The notes under the pieces: model-generated | Databases searched by the model: none | Told to the model about the DNA's origin: nothing | The model's input: the letters and a program-made list of their open reading frames with translations, nothing else | Source: Ornithinibacillus gellani | GTDB taxonomy: Bacteria; Bacillota; Bacilli; Bacillales; Amphibacillaceae | Reading direction: 5' to 3' | Assembly (NCBI RefSeq): GCF_003730295.1 | Contig: NZ_QTSZ01000051.1 | Coordinates: forward strand, 62,001 to 126,000 | DNA: 64,000 nucleotides | Position numbers and translations under genes: made by a program | Shown here: positions 27,917 through 37,700 of the stretch, piece after piece | How the letters are laid out: every line of letters starts with the position of its first letter | Numbering within the stretch: the first letter of the stretch is position 1

Positions 27917-29185
27917 TTACCGAATTAAATAGAATGTTTCTTGTCTAGGTGTTAGATAATCTGCTCCATCATTATAAACAGCGATTGGCTGCTCTAAGTA
28001 TATAAAGGTTTCTTGTTGCCACTCCGGAATATATGCTTTGATGTTAAATTCCAAAGCATATGCAGAATTACTTACAACTTCAAAATCTCCCTTAAATGGA
28101 ATACTTTTCTGCTGATCGTATAAACCGATATAGGGTCCCGCTTCATGACAATGCACACCAATTGGATGTGAATACAACATCGCCTGGATATTCTTTTGCT
28201 TTGCCATTGTAATACTAGTTTCAAATACCTCGTTACCAGTTGTACCTGCGACCATGGTTTTAAGTACAATGTCTTCCATCTCTAGTGCCTGCTTAAATGC
28301 ATCTAATAACCCCTGTGGCGCATTCGTTTCCCCTTGCTTTAGTACATAAGCAAGCTGCTGGGTATCCGTCGACAGTCCAAGATATTCTAGTCCAAAATCC
28401 AGATGTACAATGTCTCCTGGTAAAATGATCGCTGGACTTAGACGATCCACTTCGCATCCCTGCCTTTGAATATCGACAGTAGGATAGAATGATGTATTTA
28501 AACCAAGATCACGTACGCTTTGTCTAATCCAATGTACGACATCATCAGTAGAAGTAATACCTGGGACAATCACTTCGTTTGAAATTGCTTGTTTTGCAAG
28601 ATTATTCGTTAAATCAGCAAGAAATGGATAGGCCGTCATTTCTTCTTCTATTCTTTTCAAAAACCAGTGCGTAACAATATATTCCGAAGAAACCAATTTA
28701 TCGGAGTATGACCCTATTTCTTCTATCAGCTTCTGATGAAGACTATGCGTTAAACCATCAGCAACTGCAATGTGATTGGAATGATTGATTGCAATTTTAT
28801 CAGGTTGTTTTTCTTCAATAAGCTTACGTAATCGTTCCCATTGTGTTTCACTTGATCTGTTCCAGATGAATTTATAAAGGGTATTCATATCTGGATGGGT
28901 AGATCCAATAAAATAACGTTCCAATTGACCCGAAGTTTTTTCTAAATAAAAAATATAGATAGCTAGTCTTCCAGAAGTATCGTGAATACAAGGCGTAATT
29001 GACTTAACAACAGGGTCCTCGTTGTATTCTTTGCTGACAACAATCCACATAGGGATTCCAGCCTTTTCCATAGCTTCGAATAATATTGTATCTAAACGTT
29101 GTCCTAGCCAATCATCTTGTATATTTTCTTGCTGTTTCAAAGGTAAAATATTAAGTGACCGATTCGCTTGATGAGCATTGAACAT
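27917..29185 (-). CDS. M24-family metallopeptidase (Xaa-Pro peptidase-like)
   Basis: A 422-residue pita-bread-fold protein. Metal ligand positions are visible: Asp pair in HLDFG and LSTDTQQ, His in SHPIGVHCHEAGP, Glu in YALEFNIK and in QETFIYLE. The family includes prolidases and aminopeptidase P, which cut bonds next to proline. In this operon it would release proline or hydroxyproline from imported peptides. The ATG at 29185 lies two bases after the dipeptidase stop, which suggests coupled translation. Confidence 0.82.
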   Translation of the reverse strand: MFNAHQANRSLNILPLKQQENIQDDWLGQRLDTILFEAMEKAGIPMWIVVSKEYNEDPVVKSITPCIHDTSGRLAIYIFYLEKTSGQLERYFIGSTHPDMNTLYKFIWNRSSETQWERLRKLIEEKQPDKIAINHSNHIAVADGLTHSLHQKLIEEIGSYSDKLVSSEYIVTHWFLKRIEEEMTAYPFLADLTNNLAKQAISNEVIVPGITSTDDVVHWIRQSVRDLGLNTSFYPTVDIQRQGCEVDRLSPAIILPGDIVHLDFGLEYLGLSTDTQQLAYVLKQGETNAPQGLLDAFKQALEMEDIVLKTMVAGTTGNEVFETSITMAKQKNIQAMLYSHPIGVHCHEAGPYIGLYDQQKSIPFKGDFEVVSNSAYALEFNIKAYIPEWQQETFIYLEQPIAVYNDGADYLTPRQETFYLIR

Positions 29186-29187
29186 GA

Positions 29188-30579
29188 TTATCCCTGCCTT
29201 CCTCCATTATTTGTAGATGCCAATCTATGGATAGTTTTTGCATATATATTAATCCAATCTCTTATCACGCTTAGCTCGACATGTTCGTTTACTTCATGCG
29301 CATTTAGCGGCTTACCAGGTATTAGTGCACCAAATGCCACGGTATTCGGAAATGCGCGGGCATACGTTCCACCTGCAATGGACTGAGGTAATTCATTACT
29401 ATCAAAGTAGTCATTATATATGGATAGTAGCTGCTGAATAAATGTACTATCGGCTGGAATATAGATTGGGTCTTTATGATCAATAATTTTCCAATTGAAT
29501 GATGTTGCACTTAGAGTTTCTTTCCATTTCGTACTTAGTCTTTGCAACGTGTAGGTGGAGGGATAACGAACGTTTGCTATACATGTAGCTTGAGTACCAT
29601 CCCACTCCAATACACATGTCGCCAGTGTAAGTTCACCCGAAACCTCGTCAGACACTTTACTCCCTAAGCCGCTCCCAAGTGTATCTTCTAAAAAGGTTTC
29701 ATAAAAATGAATGACTTCCCAAAAACCATCTGTTTCAGGCAATATCTGCTTCAATTTCTTTATTAATATATGAATTGCATTTTTTTCAGCCACAGGTGCA
29801 CTGCTTGGTCCATCTTCACCTACTGCTTTTATCATAGCATTCCCATCTATGTCTGTGCTGACTTGAATAAATGGACCACTTCTTTCAAAAAGCTTTTTCC
29901 CATCTATTTGATTCGTATTTAGATATGCAGTTGCACTACCAGGTGTCATGTTGTATTTCTCACCCGCTTTGACTAATGAAACAACAGAGGGCGCGTCCAT
30001 TTTTTTATGAAAACGAATGGTTGCAATCCCTTTTTCACTATTGGTTACTGGAAAACAGCCATCTGGAGTAAAAGCAAATGTTGGGGCTTTTTCATATTTA
30101 TTATAGTAATCTATATCTTCCCAAGTACTTTCTTCATCCGTGCCAATAATTAGACGAACTCGTTTATTCCAGGACACAGATAGGTTCTGGAGTAATTTCA
30201 TCGCATACAATACTGCAATTGCTGGCCCCTTATCATCCAATGTCCCCCTACCCCATATTGATCCATCAGCAATATGTCCTGAAAATGGTGCATATGTCCA
30301 ACTGTCCACTTCACCAGGTGGAACAACGTCAATATGAACAAGTATTCCTAACTCGTCAACACCAGTACCCATTTCCACAATGCCTGCATATCCATCTAGA
30401 TTGCGTGTTTGAAAACCTAGATCTTTTGCTTTTTCTAAAAAATAATCCAATGCTTTTTTTATTGGCTCACCAAACGGTGCGTGTGCAGTAGGTGCCGATT
30501 TAACACTTGGAATTTGGATTAACTCCTGTAAATCATTCAGACATGCTAAAAAAAGCGTATCATCCACTTGGATTTTCAT
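29188..30579 (-). CDS. M20-family dipeptidase (PepV/Sapep type)
   Basis: A 463-residue zinc peptidase: LVHIDVVPPGE (metal His and catalytic Asp), GRGTLDDKGP (bridging Asp), IGTDEES (catalytic Glu) and HEVNEHVEL near the C-terminus. It matches PepV-like dipeptidases that hydrolyse dipeptides with an unblocked N-terminus in the cytoplasm. It follows the peptide-binding lipoprotein after a hairpin that may lower expression of the downstream genes. Confidence 0.88.
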   Translation of the reverse strand: MKIQVDDTLFLACLNDLQELIQIPSVKSAPTAHAPFGEPIKKALDYFLEKAKDLGFQTRNLDGYAGIVEMGTGVDELGILVHIDVVPPGEVDSWTYAPFSGHIADGSIWGRGTLDDKGPAIAVLYAMKLLQNLSVSWNKRVRLIIGTDEESTWEDIDYYNKYEKAPTFAFTPDGCFPVTNSEKGIATIRFHKKMDAPSVVSLVKAGEKYNMTPGSATAYLNTNQIDGKKLFERSGPFIQVSTDIDGNAMIKAVGEDGPSSAPVAEKNAIHILIKKLKQILPETDGFWEVIHFYETFLEDTLGSGLGSKVSDEVSGELTLATCVLEWDGTQATCIANVRYPSTYTLQRLSTKWKETLSATSFNWKIIDHKDPIYIPADSTFIQQLLSIYNDYFDSNELPQSIAGGTYARAFPNTVAFGALIPGKPLNAHEVNEHVELSVIRDWINIYAKTIHRLASTNNGGRQG

Positions 30580-30639
30580 TATTGCACTTCCTTATTTGTT
30601 AACTTTAATATTACTGTTACTACTGTTACGAATAAAATC

Positions 30640-30680
30640 AGGCTGACCTTTTTACATCATGAATGTTTTAGGTCAGCCCT
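30640..30680 (-). terminator. Partial terminator between the binding-protein gene and the dipeptidase gene
   Basis: On the minus strand GGGCTGACCT pairs with AGGTCAGCCT across a 20-nt loop, followed by TGATTTTATT. Such hairpins after solute-binding-protein genes often cut readthrough, so the lipoprotein is made in excess over the enzymes. Confidence 0.65.
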
Positions 30681-30721
30681 ACTACAGTTAAAAAATGAAG
30701 GACTACTCCATTTGGTATATT

Positions 30722-32374
30722 TTATTTTTCAATAGAACCCCACTTAAATTGAATACCTCCCAATGCTGTTACTGCGACGTCTTTGACATAATCCTTGTTA
30801 ATCCATACATTAGTATAGAAATAAACCGGGGCAATCGGCATCGCATCCATGAGAATTTGTTCAGCATCACGCAATATTGCTTTTCGCTTCGTTGCGTCTG
30901 TTTCTGTTCTGGATTCGTCTAACAATGCTGTATATTCATCATCTACCCATTGAGAGAAGTTACTGCCACCTAAAGTACGGAATGTTTCCAAGAAGTTAAT
31001 GGCATCATTAAAATCAGCCGACCATCCCATACGTCCTGTTTGAAAGTCTCCGTTGGTCATTTTATCAAGAAATACATTCCACTCGGTATTGTCCAATTCT
31101 ACATCAACACCTAGATTTTCACGCCACATTTCTTGTACTGCTTGTGCTAGTGCAGCATGAGATTCACTTGTATTATAGGATAGTTTAATAGTAGGGAGTT
31201 CATCAAGGCCTAACTCTTTCAACCCTTTTTCCAGATACTCTTTTGCTTTGTCTATATCTTTATCCTCAAAATATCCTGTTTGATTTTCTTCCCAGATAGA
31301 TGGTGGCACAAATGCCATTGCTGGTTGCTGCTCACCCTTCGTAATATTTTGAACAATACCTTCTCGGTCAATTGCCAAGGTAAATGCCTTACGAATATTT
31401 ACATTATCAAATGGGGCTTCCTTTAGATTAAAAACATAATAATAAACTCCTGCTTGCGGAGAAATATTTAACTCACCGCTATCCATTAAAGAAGGAATAG
31501 CCGATAAAGGTAGACTACCGTTTGGTGAACCTGCCCAATCCAATTCTCCATTGTTATACATGTTCAATTCCGTGTTCTCGTCTTCAATCATGTAAAAGTT
31601 GATTGTTTCAAGACTTACTGTATCTGCATCCCAGTATTCCGGATTCTTTTTAATTACGACTTGGTCTTTATGCTTCCATGAATCCAAAAGGAACGGACCA
31701 TTTGTTACATAATCATCACTAACATCTAATGACCAGTCAGGTGCGTTTTCGACCACTTTTTGATTCACTGGATAATACGTATGAAACGCTGTTAAATCTA
31801 AAAAGTATGGGGTTGGCTGTTCCAATTCAACAATCAATGTTTTGTCATCTTTTGCTTTAACCCCTACTTCTTCAGTAGAAACTTCACCATTCTTTGCTGC
31901 TTCTCCATTTTTAAGATAATAAAGCTGATATGCATAATCCGTATCGGCATTATCAGGATCTAGTACCCATTTCCATGCATATTCAAAATCTCCCGCAGTA
32001 ACTGGATCTCCATTCGACCAAGTGGCACCATCACGAATGGTAAAGGTATATGTTGTTTGGTCATCGGATACATCAATTTTTTCCGCCATTGCTTCTTCTA
32101 CGACACCATCTTGATTAATCCGAGTTAACCCTTCGAAGATTTGGTTAAGCACAGCTGTAGAAGTAGTATCTGTTGCAAGTCCTGGATGCAAGGATGGTGG
32201 TTCACTTCTAATATTCATGTTTAATACCTGTTCATCAGAAGAACCTTTCCCATTTTTTCCATTCTCATTTGTTTCTTTTGACTTTCCATCCTTATCATTA
32301 CCGCCACATGCGGCAAGTAAAAAACTTAAAATCAAAATGGAAAATAATAATCCAAAAAACTTCTTTTTATTCAA
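30722..32374 (-). CDS. Oligopeptide ABC transporter substrate-binding lipoprotein (OppA type)
   Basis: A 550-residue SBP_bac_5 protein. The signal peptide ends in a lipobox (LLAAC, Cys about 22), then an Asn/Gly/Lys-rich linker and the extracellular binding domain (SEPPSLHPGLATDT, WSNGDPVTAGDFEYAWK). It captures peptides outside the cell for an Opp-type permease; no permease or ATPase genes lie here, so it must use components encoded elsewhere. The TTG at 32374 has a strong AGGAGGGG. It is the first gene of the peptide-use operon and has its own promoter and a palindrome upstream. Confidence 0.92.
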   Translation of the reverse strand: MNKKKFFGLLFSILILSFLLAACGGNDKDGKSKETNENGKNGKGSSDEQVLNMNIRSEPPSLHPGLATDTTSTAVLNQIFEGLTRINQDGVVEEAMAEKIDVSDDQTTYTFTIRDGATWSNGDPVTAGDFEYAWKWVLDPDNADTDYAYQLYYLKNGEAAKNGEVSTEEVGVKAKDDKTLIVELEQPTPYFLDLTAFHTYYPVNQKVVENAPDWSLDVSDDYVTNGPFLLDSWKHKDQVVIKKNPEYWDADTVSLETINFYMIEDENTELNMYNNGELDWAGSPNGSLPLSAIPSLMDSGELNISPQAGVYYYVFNLKEAPFDNVNIRKAFTLAIDREGIVQNITKGEQQPAMAFVPPSIWEENQTGYFEDKDIDKAKEYLEKGLKELGLDELPTIKLSYNTSESHAALAQAVQEMWRENLGVDVELDNTEWNVFLDKMTNGDFQTGRMGWSADFNDAINFLETFRTLGGSNFSQWVDDEYTALLDESRTETDATKRKAILRDAEQILMDAMPIAPVYFYTNVWINKDYVKDVAVTALGGIQFKWGSIEK

Positions 32375-32436
32375 TTCGACCCCTCCTACAATTTTTTATA
32401 AATAATTGACTTTACAGAAAATTATCTATTTAGGAC

Positions 32437-32465
32437 ATCTTACTACATACCAACAATAATTTCAA
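32437..32465 (-). promoter_or_regulatory. Candidate promoter of the peptide-use operon
   Basis: On the minus strand TTGAAA (32465-32460), a 17-bp spacer and TAAGAT (32442-32437) form a good sigma-A promoter about 65 bp before the oppA-like start. Confidence 0.6.
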
Positions 32466-32466
32466 T

Positions 32467-32498
32467 ATACTTAAATATTATTTTATATTTTTAAGTAT
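32467..32498. promoter_or_regulatory. Inverted repeat next to the -35 box (possible operator)
   Basis: Nine-base arms ATACTTAAA and TTTAAGTAT are separated by 14 bp and directly abut the -35 box; a further CACTTAAA half-site follows. This is a reasonable binding site for the operon's XRE-cupin regulator; no direct evidence. Confidence 0.4.
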
Positions 32499-32616
32499 CA
32501 CTTAAATTACTAAATATAATAATCTATATTATTGGTTATTTATCCATTAATTCTTTTAAAAAGGATTTCCACCAATTTAGTCGAATATAAATGTATTGGA
32601 AATAAGGAGGGTTTTA

Positions 32617-33153
32617 ATGAAAAATTTGATAGAGGAAATTAATAATAACTTATCAAACAAAAATTATTTATCAGCCTTGGCGTTGACATTAATACTCCCA
32701 GATATTTGTGCAAAAATAGAGTACCCAGAACTAATAGGTGGGAAGTATAATCGCAAGAGATACGAACGATGGTATAATGAATTTATCTATCCATATGAAT
32801 TATGTCCAATAGAAAATAACCCCTACAAAGAATGGGTTATGGATGGATTTGCGGTATATAAATTACGTTGTAATCTTTTGCATGATGGTTCTACTGATAT
32901 AAATCAAGAAGTAATTGAGAAAAAGAAAATTTAAAATTACCAAAGTTATAAGTTCATTTTAACAAATAATTTTAATAGTTATAGCCTGTTGTGGGCAGAA
33001 GAAGATAAGGAAAAGGCTCCCAGTATAACAGTGAAAATTGGTATAGAAGATTTTTGTAAAAAGATATGTGCAGTAGTTGAAAATCATTATTTAAAAAAGT
33101 ATCCCGACTTGAATCTAAATAATGAAGTAGTTATTTTCGATTTTATAGATTAG
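32617..33153 (+). pseudogene. Conserved-looking hypothetical gene split by one in-frame TAA
   Basis: ATG at 32617 with AAGGAGGG upstream opens a frame of 105 residues (MKNLIEEINNNLSNKNYLSA; later KYNRKRYERWYNEFI and KLRCNLLHDGSTDI). It stops at TAA 32932-32934, but the same frame continues for 72 sense codons (NYQSYKFILTNNFNSY to VVIFDFID) to TAG at 33153, immediately before a strong terminator. So the gene was about 178 codons and has been cut by a single ochre codon. In such AT-rich DNA an open tail of that length directly before a terminator is unlikely by chance. I do not recognise a function; the first half looks like a cytoplasmic helical protein. Alternatives are a sequencing error or readthrough. 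Confidence 0.75.
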
Positions 33154-33180
33154 CATCTCACATGAGGTGCTTATTTTTTT
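33152..33180 (+). terminator. Terminator of the split hypothetical gene
   Basis: AGCATCTC pairs with GAGGTGCT (one G-T pair), followed by TATTTTTTT. The stem overlaps the distal TAG, which supports 33153 as the original gene end. Confidence 0.85.
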
Positions 33181-33293
33181 GAAAGCAATTGTTATTTATA
33201 CTAACTGCTTTAAAAAAACAATAAAAAACACCCCCATACAATAAACAGTTTAATAGATTTCCCTGTCTACTATAATAAGAGCGCTCATGGTCC

Positions 33294-33689
33294 TTATGGT
33301 TCTAAATATATCTTTTCTGTATGGGATTGGTTGGCTTCTTCCCAGGTGATTTTTACGTATACTTCGCTGTTTTCTTTTGGTTTGTCTCCGAAGTCGCCGA
33401 ATGTCCAATCGTCTTCAATCTTGGTATCCATTACCTCATCTTCTGCAAAGCCAAGTACGGATTGCCCGTTGATGATGAATTGGATATTTCGTAAAGTGAC
33501 TTCTCCTTTGCCCTTCCAGTACAACGTTCCTACCCATTTGTCGTTGGGTATGCCGGCTGGTGCATAGATCACTTTCCATTGCTTGTCCGCTGATTTGCCT
33601 TGCCATTTTTCAGAAGCAGAGAAGATTGCCACACTAGATAATGCCAGGACGGCAGCTATTGCGATGATACCGACGATTATCTTTTTCAT
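33294..33689 (-). CDS. Small exported protein, paralogue of the one at 21345-21740
   Basis: A 131-residue protein with an N-terminal membrane/signal segment (MKKIIVGIIAIAAVLALSS) followed by the IFSASEKW motif and the same Trp-rich domain as its paralogue (GTLYWKGKGE, NIQFIINGQS, WTFGDF, WEEANQ). I start at ATG 33689, six bases after AAGGGG; a longer in-frame reading to 33758 lacks a ribosome site. Both copies are single genes beside unrelated neighbours. Function unknown; an extracellular or membrane-surface role is inferred from the signal segment. Confidence 0.75.
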   Translation of the reverse strand: MKKIIVGIIAIAAVLALSSVAIFSASEKWQGKSADKQWKVIYAPAGIPNDKWVGTLYWKGKGEVTLRNIQFIINGQSVLGFAEDEVMDTKIEDDWTFGDFGDKPKENSEVYVKITWEEANQSHTEKIYLEP

Positions 33690-33823
33690 GTCATGCCCCT
33701 TTTCGAATGGGAATCCTATCTTTATTTTGAACGAACAGAATAACCGATGCCGCTCCATGCTGAAAGGCTTTTTTAAGCAACGTTATTTGACTTCGTCGTC
33801 GTTTGTCTCTTCCTGTTTACATC

Positions 33824-34561
33824 CTAAATCAATTCCGTATAAAATTTGCAGCGGTCTCCGCGTACGATGGATTTACAGAATTCTACGGGTGTTTTGTCAG
33901 CATCATAGGCTACTCTTTCCAGTAGTAAGGCGGGTGAGCCAACTTCTACCTCCAGATACTGTTTTTCCTCTTCCCGGATCAGGATGGGTTCAAAGGTTTC
34001 TTTTGCGGAGTTGACGATGACGTTAAAATAGGTATGCAATATATCATATAATGGCGTTTGGCTGACGAGCTGTAGTTTTGCTTCGTTATCAATCATGCTT
34101 TTTGGTAAATAGGATACTTCTAAAATAATTGGTTCTTCATTGGCGTAGCGGAGTCGCTGCAGGGTGACGACTGGTTCGCCTTTTTCGATTTGTAATTCTT
34201 TTGCGACCTTATGGGATGCTTCAATGGTTTTCACATCCAGGACGACATCATGCGGCTTTAAGCCTTTCTTTTGCAGGACTTGGCTAAAGCTGTAAAAGGC
34301 GGATAAGGATTGTTCTATTTTCGGCATGCTGACGAAGGTACCTTTTCCTTGGATGCGGTAGAGCGTTCCTTCCTGAACCAGGTCTTCAATTGCTTTTTTG
34401 GCGGTATTTCTGCTGACATCAAATTTTTCGTATAATTGGTTTTCCGAGTAAATCTTGTCTCCAGGTTTCCAGATGTTTTTATCTATTTTCTCGATGATAT
34501 GTTCTTTTAGCTGCTGGTAGAGCGGCACAAAACTCGAGGGATCTAGTTGGAATTTATCCAT
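33824..34561 (-). CDS. GntR-family regulator, HutC/UTRA type
   Basis: About 245 residues: an N-terminal winged helix (PLYQQLKEHIIEKI, then NQLYEKFDVSRNTAKKAIEDLVQEG and GKGTFVS) and a C-terminal UTRA effector domain (VVTLQRLRYANEEPIILEVSYLP; GSPALLLERVAYD). Such regulators bind sugar phosphates and repress uptake and glycosidase genes. It lies directly downstream of the GH31 gene and is its likely regulator. The start is taken as ATG 34561 with GGAG 11 bases upstream; earlier ATGs at 34585 and 34600 are possible. Confidence 0.85.
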   Translation of the reverse strand: MDKFQLDPSSFVPLYQQLKEHIIEKIDKNIWKPGDKIYSENQLYEKFDVSRNTAKKAIEDLVQEGTLYRIQGKGTFVSMPKIEQSLSAFYSFSQVLQKKGLKPHDVVLDVKTIEASHKVAKELQIEKGEPVVTLQRLRYANEEPIILEVSYLPKSMIDNEAKLQLVSQTPLYDILHTYFNVIVNSAKETFEPILIREEEKQYLEVEVGSPALLLERVAYDADKTPVEFCKSIVRGDRCKFYTELI

Positions 34562-34711
34562 ATTATTATGTTCTCCTTCATCCATATTCTTGTTTTCCAT
34601 GCTGCGGGCAATTCTTCACCGATGTATTACTTTAAATTATAGTATAGTACAGGATGCCTATGAGCGCCTACTGTTAAGCTATGATGAAGTTGTTTTTGCG
34701 ATTGGATATAG

Positions 34712-34751
34712 CAAGACCTCCCTGTGTGCGGCTTACCACAGGGAGGTCTTG
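34712..34751. terminator. Long hairpin after the GH31 gene
   Basis: Perfect 15-bp arms (CAAGACCTCCCTGTG and CACAGGGAGGTCTTG) surround a 10-nt loop just past the GH31 stop. The T-tract is weak on both sides, so it may act more as an mRNA 3' stabiliser than as an efficient terminator. Confidence 0.7.
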
Positions 34752-34769
34752 ATTCATGATGATGGGATG

Positions 34770-37700
34770 TTATTGTGCTTCCCACTTCGCGATTAAATCA
34801 TTTGCTTGGCTGTCCAGTGTGTCGAATGCATCGGCTGTGATGGATTCTTCTTCCTGGAAGTGGTTCATCAGCTGTTTAAATCCATTCATATGCTTGATGA
34901 CTTTCTTCGCATCTTCCTTGGATTCATAGTGTTCTACTGCTGTCAAATGCATCGTTAGTGCACGGGCTGCAGTTTGATCGATTGCGCCTGCTTCCGCTAG
35001 TTCTTCTACTTTTGACTTGATGACGGATGCGCTGATGTCTTCGCTGTCTCCATCATCGGGGTCTAGCACATTGCCGATCTCTTCATTGGTATCAAAGGAT
35101 GTATTCAATAGAACAGATCTCGTAATCTCTCCGTCAAATGTTACATCTTCTCTTGCTTCCAATGTAATCGTTGCGACGACCTGATTTCCTTCAAGTGTTG
35201 TTTGTTTCCCTTTGTTAGAGAATGCCGCCATGATGCGTTGGCCATTACGTTTGGAATAGTTCAACATATGTTCTGTCGCATCTGTTGCACGAATTCCATC
35301 GCTCACTAATTTGAATTTGCTAGTGTCAACGGTTAGCTCTAAACCAAAGGCATTGATGTCATGCAGGTCATTCCCAAGGATGTCTACGGTGACTTGCTCA
35401 CCTTTCTTCAGCTCCAGCTTGTCTGGTCGAACGTCCAAGGAGCCTTGAATATCTTCCCCAGTTGCTTCGAGTGGTTCATCACCTAATTGACCAGCTACAT
35501 ACATCAAGTCATAGGCATCGATGACACCGTTATAGTTGATGTCACCTTTTTTCACTTGATCCCAAGCGCTGTCAGATTCATCGACTCCCATGTAGCTTGC
35601 GAAGAAGTTCAGGTCATCCTCCCCGATTGCTCCTCCTGCCCCATCGGAAATGTTTTTACCGACTACCCAGCCTTCTGTCTTGTCTTTCTTATACGGACGG
35701 AACTCCCTGGCGGAACCGAATTTTCCTACACTGTCGGTAATCGTTATTTTGATGTATCTTGCATAGACGGTTTCGTCAAAATCGATTGTTTTCGTTTCGT
35801 CGTTACGGGCAAAGGTGCCGTCTTTGACGATGTTTTTATACGTTTTCCCGTCTAGGCTGACGTCCAAATCGTATTTCAGAATCGTTCCATTTGCTGCGCC
35901 TGTTCGTGGTACATATTCGAACTTATCCAGGTCATAGGCGAGCTTCATGTCAATTTCAAAGTCCATCGGCAAGGTTGGGTCGTTCCAGTCTGAGTGCCAC
36001 TGTGTATTTTCATCCCCATCGATTGCCTTCTCCGGTTCTTCACCTGGCTGATAGCTTGTCGCTTTAGCCGTCATGTTTTCGGGAACATTTCGGTAAGGGT
36101 CGAGATCTGTTTTGACCGTTAATTCGTCACTCCACTCCGAGGCACCCTTCGTATTCACGGCTCTTACTTTGTAGCTATATTCCGTATCATATTTCAGATT
36201 CGTGTGTAGATAGAATGGTGTTTCATCCTGTTTCGTGAACACATTGCGATGGATCATCCCATCAATCATTAATTCATACTGAACATTGTCACCTTCTACC
36301 TCGTCCCACTGTACCTTAATCTGGTCAGCGGTGATTGCTGCTTCATCTGCTTGCAAATTAGCAGGAGTTGCAGGTACTTCTTCATCGATTACTTCGTCTG
36401 CCGGCGTGTTGCTGAAGCCATCCACTGTTAAAGTAACCTGATTTTCGGTAATATCTGTTTTGCCTACTTTTACATATAGTTTTGGTGTGGTAATGATTTC
36501 TGTTTCTTCAAACTCCGAGCCTTCTGTGGAATACTTGTTCAGATTAGGTGCTTCATTATAGAAGTACACATTATCTGAAGCTGCAAATTCTTCTTCAGAT
36601 GTCACAGCAGTCAATTCCACTTCTTCACCACCGATTGTTACGGTAACATTTTCAGGCTTTTCCAGTGTATTGACGATAAACTCTGTGCCACGTTCTTTTA
36701 CCATACCGTCATAGCCGTTTCCTTCTGCTTGATCCACCGTAATGGTAGCTGTGCCATCTGCTTCTACAGAAGTAATGTTCGTCCTCATGTTCTTATCTTC
36801 TTTGTATGCTACGGTTTCGCCATCATCTTCGTACAATGTAAATGCTGATTCACCGGATGGGTAGACATCAAAGATTCTGTTTTCAGAGCCATCCAGCTCG
36901 CCTGGTGAGTTGTTTTCCGGTGCCATCGGAATAATTGCGCCAGCTTTTACAAATACAGGTGTCTTCCATAGTGGTGCTTCAAAGTTATGAACCACCGCGC
37001 CACCTTTGTATTGTTCACCAGAGAAGTAGTCAATCCAAACCTGATCTTCGTCTGGCAGATAAATTTCGTTACGTACGCCTGCTTCATGGTCGCTTTCCTT
37101 GTAAACAGGTGCCACGAGCAGATTAGGTCCCCACATGTATTGGTACTGTGTTTCTGTACCATACGTATAGGCATCCTCAGGGTATTCCAGCATCATACCT
37201 CTCACCATTGGCATGGAATCCGTCGTAGATTCTTCTGCAAGTGTGTAGTTGTATGGCAGCATTTCTGCTTTCAGCTTCAAGTACATGCGGTTGATGGATG
37301 CATATGGCTCGCCATAGTTCCAAGGGTTCTTCTCATGGGTATAATCATCTCCACCAGAAGCCCAGCCATCCATGTCCAGCTGTAATGGTGTGAATGCTTT
37401 CCACTGGAAATCTCTCGTTTGAATGACTTTGTCTCCACCGAAAATACCGTCCATATCTGAACCGATATTCGGGTTACCAGATAATCCTGCACCGATATAT
37501 GTTGGGATATGCATCCTGATATATTCCCAATTTCCGCCGTACTGGTCACCTGACCATAGGCCTGCATAGCGCTGTGTACCTGCCCAACCGTTCAAGGAAA
37601 CAACGAATGGACGGTCTCCACCAGAGTTTTCAACTTTTTGAATTCCTTCTGCAGCCATGCGCTGGGCATCCAAAGCCATGGAATAACCAGGGCCAACCCA

